Of a stretch of 9,723 bases of DNA, positions 1-5,515 are shown one piece after another (the first letter of the stretch is position 1; every line of letters begins with the position of its first letter). Position numbers and translations under genes: made by a program. Below the pieces are notes generated by a model that was not told where the DNA came from, made no database searches, and worked only from the letters and a program-made list of their open reading frames with translations. Origin of the DNA: an uncultured Anaerovibrio sp. (GTDB lineage Bacteria > Bacillota > Negativicutes > Selenomonadales > Selenomonadaceae); the NCBI GenBank assembly GCA_934196075.1, contig CAKPVW010000061.1:1-9723 (forward strand). The letters run 5' to 3'.

Positions 1-75
1 CTGACGATTCAGCTCCTGGTCAATTGCCTTGGAAACCTCTGGATCTACAGTGTTCAAATCATTCATCAATGCCAT
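1..75 (-). CDS. glyA: Serine hydroxymethyltransferase, N-terminal fragment (cut by window edge)
   Basis: Only the first 25 codons are present; the gene runs off the left edge. The peptide begins MALMNDLNTVDPEV and continues SKAIDQELNRQ. The pattern 'VDPEV-KAID-EL-RQ' is the usual N-terminal arm of GlyA, the PLP enzyme that interconverts serine and glycine and charges tetrahydrofolate with a one-carbon unit. The ATG at 73-75 is chosen because AGGAGGT lies 7 nt upstream (minus strand, about 82-88); an in-frame ATG three codons later has no such site. It follows rpiB on the same strand with a 56-nt gap, and rpiB-glyA is a familiar Firmicute arrangement (ywlF-glyA in Bacillus). No terminator separates the two, so cotranscription is likely. 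Confidence 0.82.
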   Translation of the reverse strand, partial: MALMNDLNTVDPEVSKAIDQELNRQ

Positions 76-131
76 ACGAATACCTCCTGATACTTTTTAC
101 CAAATGAGAAATACTATTTATGAAGCTTAGC

Positions 132-578
132 TTATTTCTCAGCCAAAGCCATCATCTTATCAATGCGGCGCTGGTGACGCTCATCATGGGAAAATTCAGT
201 AGTAACCCAGGTGCGGACAATCTCCCCAGCAGGGCCAAAACCAATTACCCGGCCGCCCATAGCCAATACATTGGCGTCATTGTGCTCTCTGGACATACGG
301 GCAGAGAACACATCATGGCACAGAGCCGCCCGAATACCTTTTATTTTGTTAGCAGCAATGGAAATACCCAGGCCAGTACCACAGAGTACAATACCTCTAT
401 CTGCCTCGCCAGCAGTAATCCTGCCGCAAACCTTCTCAGCAATATCTGGATAATCCACAGAAGCCTCTGTATATGTACCCACATCCTCGACCTGAATATC
501 CTCAAATTCAGCCAAAACCTTTTTTACTGCTTCCTTCAGCGCCAAAGCCCCATGGTCACAGCCAATAACCAATTTCAC
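132..578 (-). CDS. rpiB: Ribose-5-phosphate isomerase B
   Basis: A 148-residue protein of the RpiB/LacAB family, cytosolic, interconverting ribose-5-phosphate and ribulose-5-phosphate in the non-oxidative pentose phosphate pathway. The whole family pattern is visible: GCDHG at residues 6-10 (Asp8, His9), the CGTGLG loop at 66-71 with the catalytic base Cys66, NKIKGIRAA at 77-85, and SREHNDANVLAMGGR at 96-110 with His99. Length is normal for the family (about 145-150). The start codon is GTG (576-578), with GGAAGGGAG ending 8 nt upstream. It is probably the first gene of an rpiB-glyA operon, supplying pentose phosphates next to a one-carbon enzyme. The leader carries a perfect inverted repeat (611-632). 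LacAB galactose-6-phosphate isomerases are the alternative, but the glyA context and active-site Cys/His pattern favour RpiB. Confidence 0.96.
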   Translation of the reverse strand: MKLVIGCDHGALALKEAVKKVLAEFEDIQVEDVGTYTEASVDYPDIAEKVCGRITAGEADRGIVLCGTGLGISIAANKIKGIRAALCHDVFSARMSREHNDANVLAMGGRVIGFGPAGEIVRTWVTTEFSHDERHQRRIDKMMALAEK

Positions 579-610
579 TACAATAGCTCCCTTCCATTGT
601 TTAGCCAGAA

Positions 611-632
611 ATATCCTAAAACCATAGGATAT
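611..632. repeat. Perfect inverted repeat in the rpiB leader
   Basis: ATATCCTA (611-618) and TAGGATAT (625-632) are exact inverted copies separated by 6 nt. The repeat lies 33 nt upstream of the rpiB start codon and downstream of the proposed -10 element. No T-run follows it on the minus strand, so it is not a terminator. It could be an operator or a leader hairpin. Confidence 0.5.
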
Positions 633-659
633 CCTGCAGCAAATATCATATTCTCATTC

Positions 660-688
660 ATTTTACCATATAGACACAAAATATGCAG
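660..688 (-). promoter_or_regulatory. Possible extended -10 promoter for rpiB-glyA
   Basis: On the minus strand 660-668 reads TGGTAAAAT, an extended -10 (TG-N-TAAAAT). No good -35 is seen at 683-688 (CTGCAT), so this rests on the extended -10 and on its place between the upstream terminator (711-747) and rpiB. Confidence 0.35.
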
Positions 689-710
689 AAAAATTTAATT
701 TAAACCCATG

Positions 711-747
711 CAAAAAAGAGTATACCTACCCTCAAGTAGATATACTC
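711..747 (-). terminator. Intrinsic terminator of the response regulator gene
   Basis: On the minus strand GAGTATA (741-747) pairs with TATACTC (718-724). After one mismatch CTAC pairs with GTAG (736-739 with 726-729) around a 6-nt loop, and six T (712-717) follow directly. It lies 60 nt after the response regulator stop and separates it from rpiB. Confidence 0.8.
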
Positions 748-806
748 TGCCAAATTCTTACATGTTCAAAAAATACCATCGCATTCTTACATATAAACTA
801 AAAGTT

Positions 807-1478
807 TTATTCCAGCTCCATAATATTGTGCTTTAGCACATAGATAAGAGCCTGGGTACGGTCATTTACTCCCAGCTTGCGGAAAATATTGGTCAAATGG
901 TTCTTAACGGTTTTTTCACTGACGAAAAGAGCCTGAGCAATATCCTGATTGCTAAATCCCTTGGCAATGCAGGCAATAACATCCATTTCTCTGTTGGTCA
1001 GACGCTCACTGCGGCCTTCCCGCCACAAAGTCAACGCCTTCTCCCGTACATTATCTCCAGGAGCCAGCTCACCAAAAATCCGTCTCTGCAGTTCTGGGGT
1101 AATATAGAAGCCGCCCTCTGCCACCCGTCGTACAGCCTCCAGCAAAACCCCTGGCTCTACGCCCTTGAGCAAATATCCCTTGGCTCCGTTCTTCAACAGC
1201 TCCACCACATAGTTGTCATTGTCGTGAATGGTCAAGGCAATAATCTTGACCTTGCTGCGGCTAGCCATCAGCTGTCTGCATACCTCCAGACCACTAAGTC
1301 CAGGCATATTCAGATCCAACAGCAAAATATCTGGCTGCAGTATCAATGCCTTGGCCAAGGTTTCCTGACCATCCTCAGTCTCTCCTATAACATCAATATC
1401 ATCCTCAAAATCCAGCACTCCCTTGATTCCTTGTCTCAGCAGTGCATGATCATCAGCAATTAGTACCTTGATAGACAT
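807..1478 (-). CDS. NarL/FixJ-family response regulator, orphan in this window
   Basis: A 223-residue two-domain regulator. The receiver domain (about 1-120) has the acidic pair Asp9/Asp10, phospho-acceptor Asp55 in LLLDLNMPG, Thr83 and Lys105 in GYLLKG. A linker leads to a LuxR-type helix-turn-helix (about 158-218): LTNREMDVI, then SNQDIAQALFVSEKTVKNHL with the recognition helix, then KLGVNDRTQA. Phosphorylation by a sensor kinase would drive dimerisation and DNA binding. No kinase gene adjoins it: downstream is a terminator and rpiB, upstream the secretin operon. Its targets are unknown, and the neighbouring secretin operon is only a guess by proximity. The ATG is supported by GGGGGA 6 nt upstream. 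The gene has its own probable promoter (1577-1605), with a terminator-like hairpin in the leader. Confidence 0.95.
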   Translation of the reverse strand: MSIKVLIADDHALLRQGIKGVLDFEDDIDVIGETEDGQETLAKALILQPDILLLDLNMPGLSGLEVCRQLMASRSKVKIIALTIHDNDNYVVELLKNGAKGYLLKGVEPGVLLEAVRRVAEGGFYITPELQRRIFGELAPGDNVREKALTLWREGRSERLTNREMDVIACIAKGFSNQDIAQALFVSEKTVKNHLTNIFRKLGVNDRTQALIYVLKHNIMELE

Positions 1479-1513
1479 CCGTAATCCCCCAGCATCCTAA
1501 AACTTGTTGTCAT

Positions 1514-1546
1514 AAAAAAATGGGCCTATAATCCATTATAACCCAT
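1514..1546 (-). terminator. Terminator-like hairpin in the response regulator leader
   Basis: On the minus strand ATGGG (1542-1546) pairs with CCCAT (1520-1524). Inside it TATAAT pairs with ATTATA (1535-1540 with 1527-1532), with unpaired bases between the stems, and seven T (1514-1520) follow. It is the only terminator-like structure after the secretin stop (1664), so it may end the secretin transcript. It sits downstream of the likely regulator promoter and 35 nt before the regulator start codon, so it could also act as an attenuator. The inner stem contains a perfect -10 hexamer on each strand. Confidence 0.6.
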
Positions 1547-1576
1547 ACATAGCTAAATCTAACTTAACCATGTAGT

Positions 1577-1605
1577 ATTATATCATAGATCTGTTCAAAA
1601 ATCAC
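1577..1605 (-). promoter_or_regulatory. Extended -10 promoter for the response regulator
   Basis: On the minus strand TATAAT (1577-1582) is preceded by TGA (1583-1585), an extended -10. A weak -35 (GTGATT, 1600-1605) lies at 17-nt spacing. Transcription would begin near 1570, giving a leader of about 90 nt that includes the 1514-1546 hairpin. Confidence 0.6.
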
Positions 1606-1663
1606 GGCATAATCTAAAAAGATAATATAACTTTCCTTCCATATAAATATAGTATAATAATCC

Positions 1664-2962
1664 TTATTTATTATTGTGTAGGACATTGGCCCTCATGATG
1701 ATGAACACCTCTGAGGCTGTCTTACTATTGTGCACGCTCCTAAACAAATGTCCTAGAATGGGCAAATCCCCCAAAAAAGGAATCCGGGACATAGAGCGAA
1801 TTTCCTCTGAAGATATCAAACCGCCTATGACCAGGGTTTCTCCATCCTGCAGCCGCACTGTAGTATCTACAGACCGACGCTGAAAACTATAGGCATGCAT
1901 TTCCTCGACATACTGAGGCGAAGAAACCTCTGTATGAATCCTACTGGTTATTTCCCCCGCTTCGTTGACCGTAGGACAGCACTTCAAAATGATGCCCGCC
2001 GGCCGATACTCAATAGATGTAGTCATCGTAGAATTGGTGGTGGAAACTGTAGGCACTGGCACATCCTCGCCAATATTAATCACAGCTTCCTGCCCCTGCA
2101 AAGTTACAACATTCGGCCGAGACAAAACCTCCGCCTTGCCGTTGCTAATCATGGCTTCAAGGGCAGCACCATATTGCCATTCGTAGGGTTTGCCATCAGG
2201 CCCCTTGCCAAAGCTGACTATCCCCCCGGCTGTACCTGTAGATCCCAAGGCAGGCCTATTCACACTGCTGCCTTCATAGTTGTATTGGGGCAGACTGGAC
2301 CATTGCCACTGAATTCCCAGCTTGCTGGCATCCTCTCTGGACATAGATACCACTTTGGTTTCAATAGAAATCTGACGGGCAGGTACGTCCAGCTTTTGTA
2401 CCAATTGCCCCACGGCCTCCGCCTCCTCAGCGGTACCATATACCAACAGGGAGCCTGTACTTACATCTGTCAAAACCCTATTCTCCGCCTTGGGCCTCTG
2501 ACTGCTTCCCTCTGTATCAGCCTTGGCTTTTTCCTTGGCAGCATTGGCCTTAACATCCTTTACCTTCACATTATCCTGAGCGGCAAAATACAAAATGGCC
2601 GCCTGCCGAGCATCCTCCAAAGGCGCATATTGCACGGGGATGATATGTACTGACGCAAAACCCTTGGCCAGATTAGCAGGGGCCGCTACAATCCAGGTTC
2701 TGCCTTCCTTGGTTATGGCTAGACCTCTTGCCTTGGCTACCCTTTCCACTATTTCCTCAGGTTGTTCATCCGTCAGCTTGAGGGATACCTGTCCCCTGAC
2801 AGACTCATCCAAAATCAAATTTAGGCCAGCCATTCTGGCTACAGACCGCAAAAGCTCTCCCACATCGCCATTTTGCACATTGAGAGACATGGCTGATGCC
2901 TGCAAGGGCTGACACAATAGCCATCCCGCTACCAAAATTGTCAATATTATTCTGCCAAACAT
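1664..2962 (-). CDS. Secretin (PilQ/GspD family outer-membrane channel), short form
   Basis: A 432-residue exported protein. A signal peptide (1-24, hydrophobic core then QASA before MSLNV) precedes an STN-type domain (about 27-93) and an N1-like periplasmic domain (about 104-192). A Lys/Ala/Glu-rich insert (about 132-160) interrupts the N1-like domain. The secretin beta-domain follows (about 197-427), with VLSRPNVVTLQGQEA at 279-293, the VPVPT segment at 301-305, the signature VRLQDGETLVIGGLI at 369-383 and RIPFLGDLPILGHLFRS at 393-409. Secretins form multimeric outer-membrane gates for type IV pili, type II secretion or competence. At 432 residues it is shorter than typical PilQ or GspD, with fewer N domains. 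It lies 27 nt downstream of a PilP/GspC-like gene in the same operon, the partner expected to link it to the inner membrane. Whether it serves pili, secretion or DNA uptake cannot be told here. Confidence 0.93.
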   Translation of the reverse strand: MFGRIILTILVAGWLLCQPLQASAMSLNVQNGDVGELLRSVARMAGLNLILDESVRGQVSLKLTDEQPEEIVERVAKARGLAITKEGRTWIVAAPANLAKGFASVHIIPVQYAPLEDARQAAILYFAAQDNVKVKDVKANAAKEKAKADTEGSSQRPKAENRVLTDVSTGSLLVYGTAEEAEAVGQLVQKLDVPARQISIETKVVSMSREDASKLGIQWQWSSLPQYNYEGSSVNRPALGSTGTAGGIVSFGKGPDGKPYEWQYGAALEAMISNGKAEVLSRPNVVTLQGQEAVINIGEDVPVPTVSTTNSTMTTSIEYRPAGIILKCCPTVNEAGEITSRIHTEVSSPQYVEEMHAYSFQRRSVDTTVRLQDGETLVIGGLISSEEIRSMSRIPFLGDLPILGHLFRSVHNSKTASEVFIIMRANVLHNNK

Positions 2963-2989
2963 TCCCTTTCCCCTTCCCTTTACACAGTA

Positions 2990-3667
2990 TTAAATCACCA
3001 AGGCTTCCCCTACATTCAGCCTATGTCCGCTGAGAATTACATTGTCATTCTCTATCCCCTCAAATATATACCCTTGCCAGCTATCCCCTGCCAACAAAAA
3101 TTTATCTTCCTCTCCCATTCTCAGCAGGACTCCAGGATGACCATCCATATCAATGATGCCCTGCAAATATATTTTATTTTGCTTCGACTGAGTATTTTGT
3201 ACTGAGGAAACCTCCAAGCCTGCCTGCTTCTGTCCTTCCTCTACTTTGACACTCTCCTTATTAACTGCGGACTTCTTCTCTGGCTCTTTGCCGCCCCCTG
3301 CCTTGCTGATAAAGGTATGATCCGGGGTAAAGGGATTTCTCAATGTTTTAGCCTGAGCAGCCTCCTCCAGCCCCTTTATCTCAAGTCTTTGCCCTTCCTT
3401 GGCAGCCAATGTACCACTATCCTGCGTAATATTTCGCTTGCCTCCAGCACTATTTTCCCCTGCAGTCTGTTCTGGCCAACAAACTGCCAAACCACCTAAT
3501 AACAGCAGCATGACAGCCAAAGCTCCGCCCAGCCATGGCCTATGGTCAAACCATTCCCTGCCCTGCTTCAGCCATTGAGCTGGCTCCCAAGAAAAATCAG
3601 CAAATTTTGCCCTTATCCCGCCAAAATCATCCCACAAACCTTTCAATACATCCCCTATACTTTGCAA
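2990..3667 (-). CDS. PilP/GspC-like inner-membrane partner of the secretin
   Basis: A 225-residue bitopic membrane protein. It has a short cytoplasmic N-terminus (1-44), one transmembrane helix (about 45-64, rich in Leu/Gly/Ala), a low-complexity charged periplasmic linker (about 66-165) containing LRNPFT at 109-114, and a small C-terminal beta domain (about 166-225). The C-terminal pattern 'YLQGIIDMDGHPGVLLRMG ... LLAGD ... VILSG' resembles the homology region of PilP and GspC, which binds secretin N domains. The next gene, 27 nt on, is a secretin, which fits this role. The start appears to be TTG (3665-3667), with a GGGGGG run about 8 nt upstream; the first in-frame ATG would fall inside the transmembrane helix. 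The family call rests on architecture and position rather than strong sequence recall. Confidence 0.72.
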   Translation of the reverse strand: MQSIGDVLKGLWDDFGGIRAKFADFSWEPAQWLKQGREWFDHRPWLGGALAVMLLLLGGLAVCWPEQTAGENSAGGKRNITQDSGTLAAKEGQRLEIKGLEEAAQAKTLRNPFTPDHTFISKAGGGKEPEKKSAVNKESVKVEEGQKQAGLEVSSVQNTQSKQNKIYLQGIIDMDGHPGVLLRMGEEDKFLLAGDSWQGYIFEGIENDNVILSGHRLNVGEALVI

Positions 3668-3694
3668 AATTCATCCCCCCAAAGCTTTTATTAA

Positions 3695-3721
3695 TATCTA
3701 CGCTATTCGCTATTGTAGATA
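3695..3721 (-). repeat. Inverted repeat in the pilP-like gene leader
   Basis: TATCTAC (3695-3701) and GTAGATA (3715-3721) are exact inverted copies around a 13-nt loop that itself contains a short direct repeat (CGCTATT twice, 3701-3707 and 3708-3714). It lies between the promoter and the ribosome site, so it could be a 5' UTR hairpin or an operator. Confidence 0.4.
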
Positions 3722-3738
3722 CACATCTCTTATTTGCC

Positions 3739-3767
3739 ATTATAGAGGTTTTATTGTATTCTTGCAA
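3739..3767 (-). promoter_or_regulatory. Sigma-70-type promoter of the pilP-like/secretin operon
   Basis: On the minus strand TTGCAA (3762-3767), a 17-nt spacer and a perfect TATAAT (3739-3744). Transcription should begin near 3732, about 65 nt before the TTG start. This is one of the best promoters in the window, and it shows that the operon begins here rather than being cut from upstream pil genes. Confidence 0.82.
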
Positions 3768-3837
3768 GCATATTTTTCCGAATTTTCTGACTATTATATA
3801 TAAATACTTAAATGTAATTATAACCCCTACATTATTC

Positions 3838-3864
3838 AAAGAAAATGATTTTTTCATTTTCTTT
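3838..3864. repeat. Perfect 11-bp inverted repeat in the gene-poor gap
   Basis: AAAGAAAATGA (3838-3848) and TCATTTTCTTT (3854-3864) are exact inverted copies around five T. Neither strand carries a T-run directly after the stem beyond the stem itself, so terminator function is doubtful. It stands just before the structured segment 3873-3960. Confidence 0.5.
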
Positions 3865-3865
3865 C

Positions 3866-3960
3866 AATGGGGTGACCACGAGGGTGGAGATATTAGCTCC
3901 ACCCTGTCATTAGCACAGCTTCCCGCCACCTATAGAGTTGGGGGACATCGGACACCTCGT
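3866..3960. other. GC-rich structured segment of unknown function
   Basis: This GC-rich block stands out in an AT-rich gap. AGGGTGGAG (3881-3889) pairs exactly with CTCCACCCT (3897-3905). TGAC (3873-3876) and GTCA (3906-3909) extend the stem across a 4-nt bulge. ACGAGG (3878-3883) can alternatively pair with CCTCGT (3955-3960), which would compete with the main stem. Two competing pairings are typical of regulatory RNA, but I recognise no known class, and no good frame with a ribosome site runs through it. The rest of the 3770-4020 gap shows no supportable gene. Confidence 0.4.
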
Positions 3961-4022
3961 TATATTATTAAACCGCAACATCTATTTTTCTTAAATATTT
4001 AAGTATATTTTCGGAATTTAAT

Positions 4023-4051
4023 TTCCTTTTTCTCTAAATTTAGTGTATAAT
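4023..4051 (+). promoter_or_regulatory. Possible promoter of the replication module
   Basis: A perfect TATAAT at 4046-4051, with only a poor -35 (TTCCTT, about 4023-4028) at 17-nt spacing. Its position, just before the leader hairpin and the three plus-strand genes, supports it. Transcription would start near 4058. Confidence 0.45.
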
Positions 4052-4061
4052 TATTTTTGTG

Positions 4062-4140
4062 AGTGCAGATTAGATATGAATATTATTTAAATATAAGGCA
4101 CATAAACATAAAATAAATTCTAACTGCACTGTATTTTTTT
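4062..4140 (+). terminator. Terminator-like leader hairpin before the replication module
   Basis: AGTGCAG and TTAGA (4062-4068, 4070-4074, one bulged A) pair with TCTAA and CTGCACT (4119-4130). This gives a 12-bp stem closing a 44-nt loop. Seven T (4134-4140) follow three bases later, and the ribosome site of the first gene begins directly after. The arrangement of promoter, long-loop hairpin, T-run and gene resembles the attenuators that control rep genes of some Gram-positive plasmids, where a small antisense RNA sets the balance. No clear antisense promoter is seen. Confidence 0.5.
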
Positions 4141-4155
4141 AGAGGGGGATTTTTT

Positions 4156-4428
4156 ATGAAAAAAGCGTCAACATTGGATTTGCTGACTGAAATCTGTCGG
4201 CTTGGTCAGGGAGAGATACCAGAGCACAAACTGCTCCGCAATCTCGATATTTCTCACGGCTATTTCTGTAGGCTGAGACAACAGCTTGTCAAGTGCGGTA
4301 TGCTGGTAGTAACACACCCACAGCGCAAGGCTCATTACCATATTCCAACAATTTTAACAGAAGATGTTTGCGACAAGCTGAATGGTATGCGTGAGGATGT
4401 GCTTGCTATTCCTTGCCAGACAGCATAA
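4156..4428 (+). CDS. Small winged-helix-like protein, first gene of the replication module
   Basis: A 90-residue protein I cannot assign to a named family. Residues about 5-68 have the look of a winged helix-turn-helix: a first helix (STLDLLTEICRLGQG), a second (IPEHKLLRNLDI), a likely recognition helix (SHGYFCRLRQQLVKCG) and a beta-wing (MLVVTHPQRKAHYHIP). The Arg/Lys/His-rich wing fits DNA binding. AGGGGGA precedes the ATG with a run of T as spacer. The gene lies 25 nt before the helicase loader gene on the same strand and probably shares its transcript. It may be a repressor, copy-control or origin-binding protein of the module; this is inference from position. Confidence 0.7.
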   Translation: MKKASTLDLLTEICRLGQGEIPEHKLLRNLDISHGYFCRLRQQLVKCGMLVVTHPQRKAHYHIPTILTEDVCDKLNGMREDVLAIPCQTA

Positions 4429-4453
4429 AAATGAGGATAGGAGAATTTTAGAT

Positions 4454-5515
4454 ATGATTGACGAACCCGAAACTACTTTTATTGACGGACAGCTTGTTAT
4501 TGATTATACCGGCATAGCTATTGCCTTTAGCCTGCCTATTGATGTACCTTTAGACAAACCATTAACCAAGGAACAGATTGACACACTGCCCCTTACTGAT
4601 GATGAAAAAAAACTCTGCCAGATTATACAATGGCGATACCTAGCCAACCTACTTCATATGGAAAAAAATTACCGGCATATGGCTATAACTATAATGCACA
4701 AATCCCACCTGTACAATACTGAAAAAGACAAAGCCCATCAAGAAGAAATGGACTATGAGCTTCGTGGAGAAATCAGCCCTGCCAAGGCCATAGAACTTGC
4801 TCAGCAAAAGCATACAAAACAGCTTATTGATGAACAGGAGAATATTGCCAAGGAAAAAATCCGTAATAAGTACAAGAATAAAAATAATATTACTGCAGCC
4901 GGCTTACCTCCTGTGTTCCATAACTGCACCATTGATTATATTGATAAACAAGGTGTTCCTGAACAATTGGAATATGTTCATTATCGTGTAGCCTCCTTTA
5001 TCAATAATCTAGAAAATTGCGTCAAAAATGGACATGGACTTATTATTACCGGCCCATGTGGCACCCTCAAAAGCTCCTATGCCGCTGCCATTCTTCTTGC
5101 CTGCTTCAAGTCAGGCATCCACGGCCGTATGGAACTGGTAATGAGTCTGTTAGATGATTTGTCCGTTTTGGAACGTGAAAACAAATCCGCATATTCCCAG
5201 CGTATGCAGATACTCTGTCAGGTATCTGTACTGGTACTGGATGATTTAGGAGCAGAGGGCACTCGACCTGATTATGTAAAATCCAAATTGGAGCAGATTA
5301 TTTTCCGCCGTCATGCCAACAACAAAACAACTATTGTTACTACCAACAAAAACTGCCGAGAGCTAAAGTATATGTATTCCGAACGTATTATTGACAGACT
5401 GACAGCCAAATGCCTTGTCCTAGAAACCAAAGGGCCAAGCCAACGCAGACAATACACAAACGCTTTTTCTATAACCAAAGACGAAGCAACAACTATTAGC
5501 GAGGAGGTTGCATAA
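4454..5515 (+). CDS. DnaC/IstB-like AAA+ ATPase (helicase loader)
   Basis: 353 residues from the ATG at 4454, chosen because AGGATAGGAG lies 10 nt upstream; the frame is open upstream but would overlap the preceding gene. An N-terminal region with charged helices (about 60-145) precedes the ATPase core (about 155-340). That core has a Walker A-like GPCGTLKS (200-207), Walker B VLVLDDLGAE (259-268), a sensor-1 segment TTIVTTN (292-298) and ERIIDRL (310-316), the arrangement of DnaC, DnaI and IstB ATPases. Such proteins load the replicative helicase at an origin. The Walker A is odd: the Gly normally before the Lys is Leu205. The stop codon overlaps the start of the next gene (TAATG), a DnaD-like organiser, so the two are translationally coupled. 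An IstB transposition helper is less likely because no transposase is present. Confidence 0.88.
   Translation: MIDEPETTFIDGQLVIDYTGIAIAFSLPIDVPLDKPLTKEQIDTLPLTDDEKKLCQIIQWRYLANLLHMEKNYRHMAITIMHKSHLYNTEKDKAHQEEMDYELRGEISPAKAIELAQQKHTKQLIDEQENIAKEKIRNKYKNKNNITAAGLPPVFHNCTIDYIDKQGVPEQLEYVHYRVASFINNLENCVKNGHGLIITGPCGTLKSSYAAAILLACFKSGIHGRMELVMSLLDDLSVLERENKSAYSQRMQILCQVSVLVLDDLGAEGTRPDYVKSKLEQIIFRRHANNKTTIVTTNKNCRELKYMYSERIIDRLTAKCLVLETKGPSQRRQYTNAFSITKDEATTISEEVA

Noticed and set aside
120..698. A 192-codon plus-strand open frame
   Set aside because: It is antisense to rpiB, whose protein shows every catalytic residue; the plus-strand peptide has no recognisable features.
3627..3857. A 76-codon minus-strand gene upstream of the pilP-like gene
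   Set aside because: It runs through the TTGCAA/TATAAT promoter and the ribosome site of the pilP-like gene, overlaps its start, and the predicted peptide shows no domain pattern.
3878..3905. T-box leader, because of AGGGTGG
   Set aside because: The conserved bases after AGGGTGG in T-boxes (ACCGCG) are missing; here the motif pairs in a simple hairpin, and no aminoacyl-tRNA or amino-acid gene follows.
3535..4002. A 155-codon plus-strand open frame
   Set aside because: It opposes the 5' end of the pilP-like gene and crosses its promoter and several inverted repeats; no ribosome site and a low-complexity peptide.
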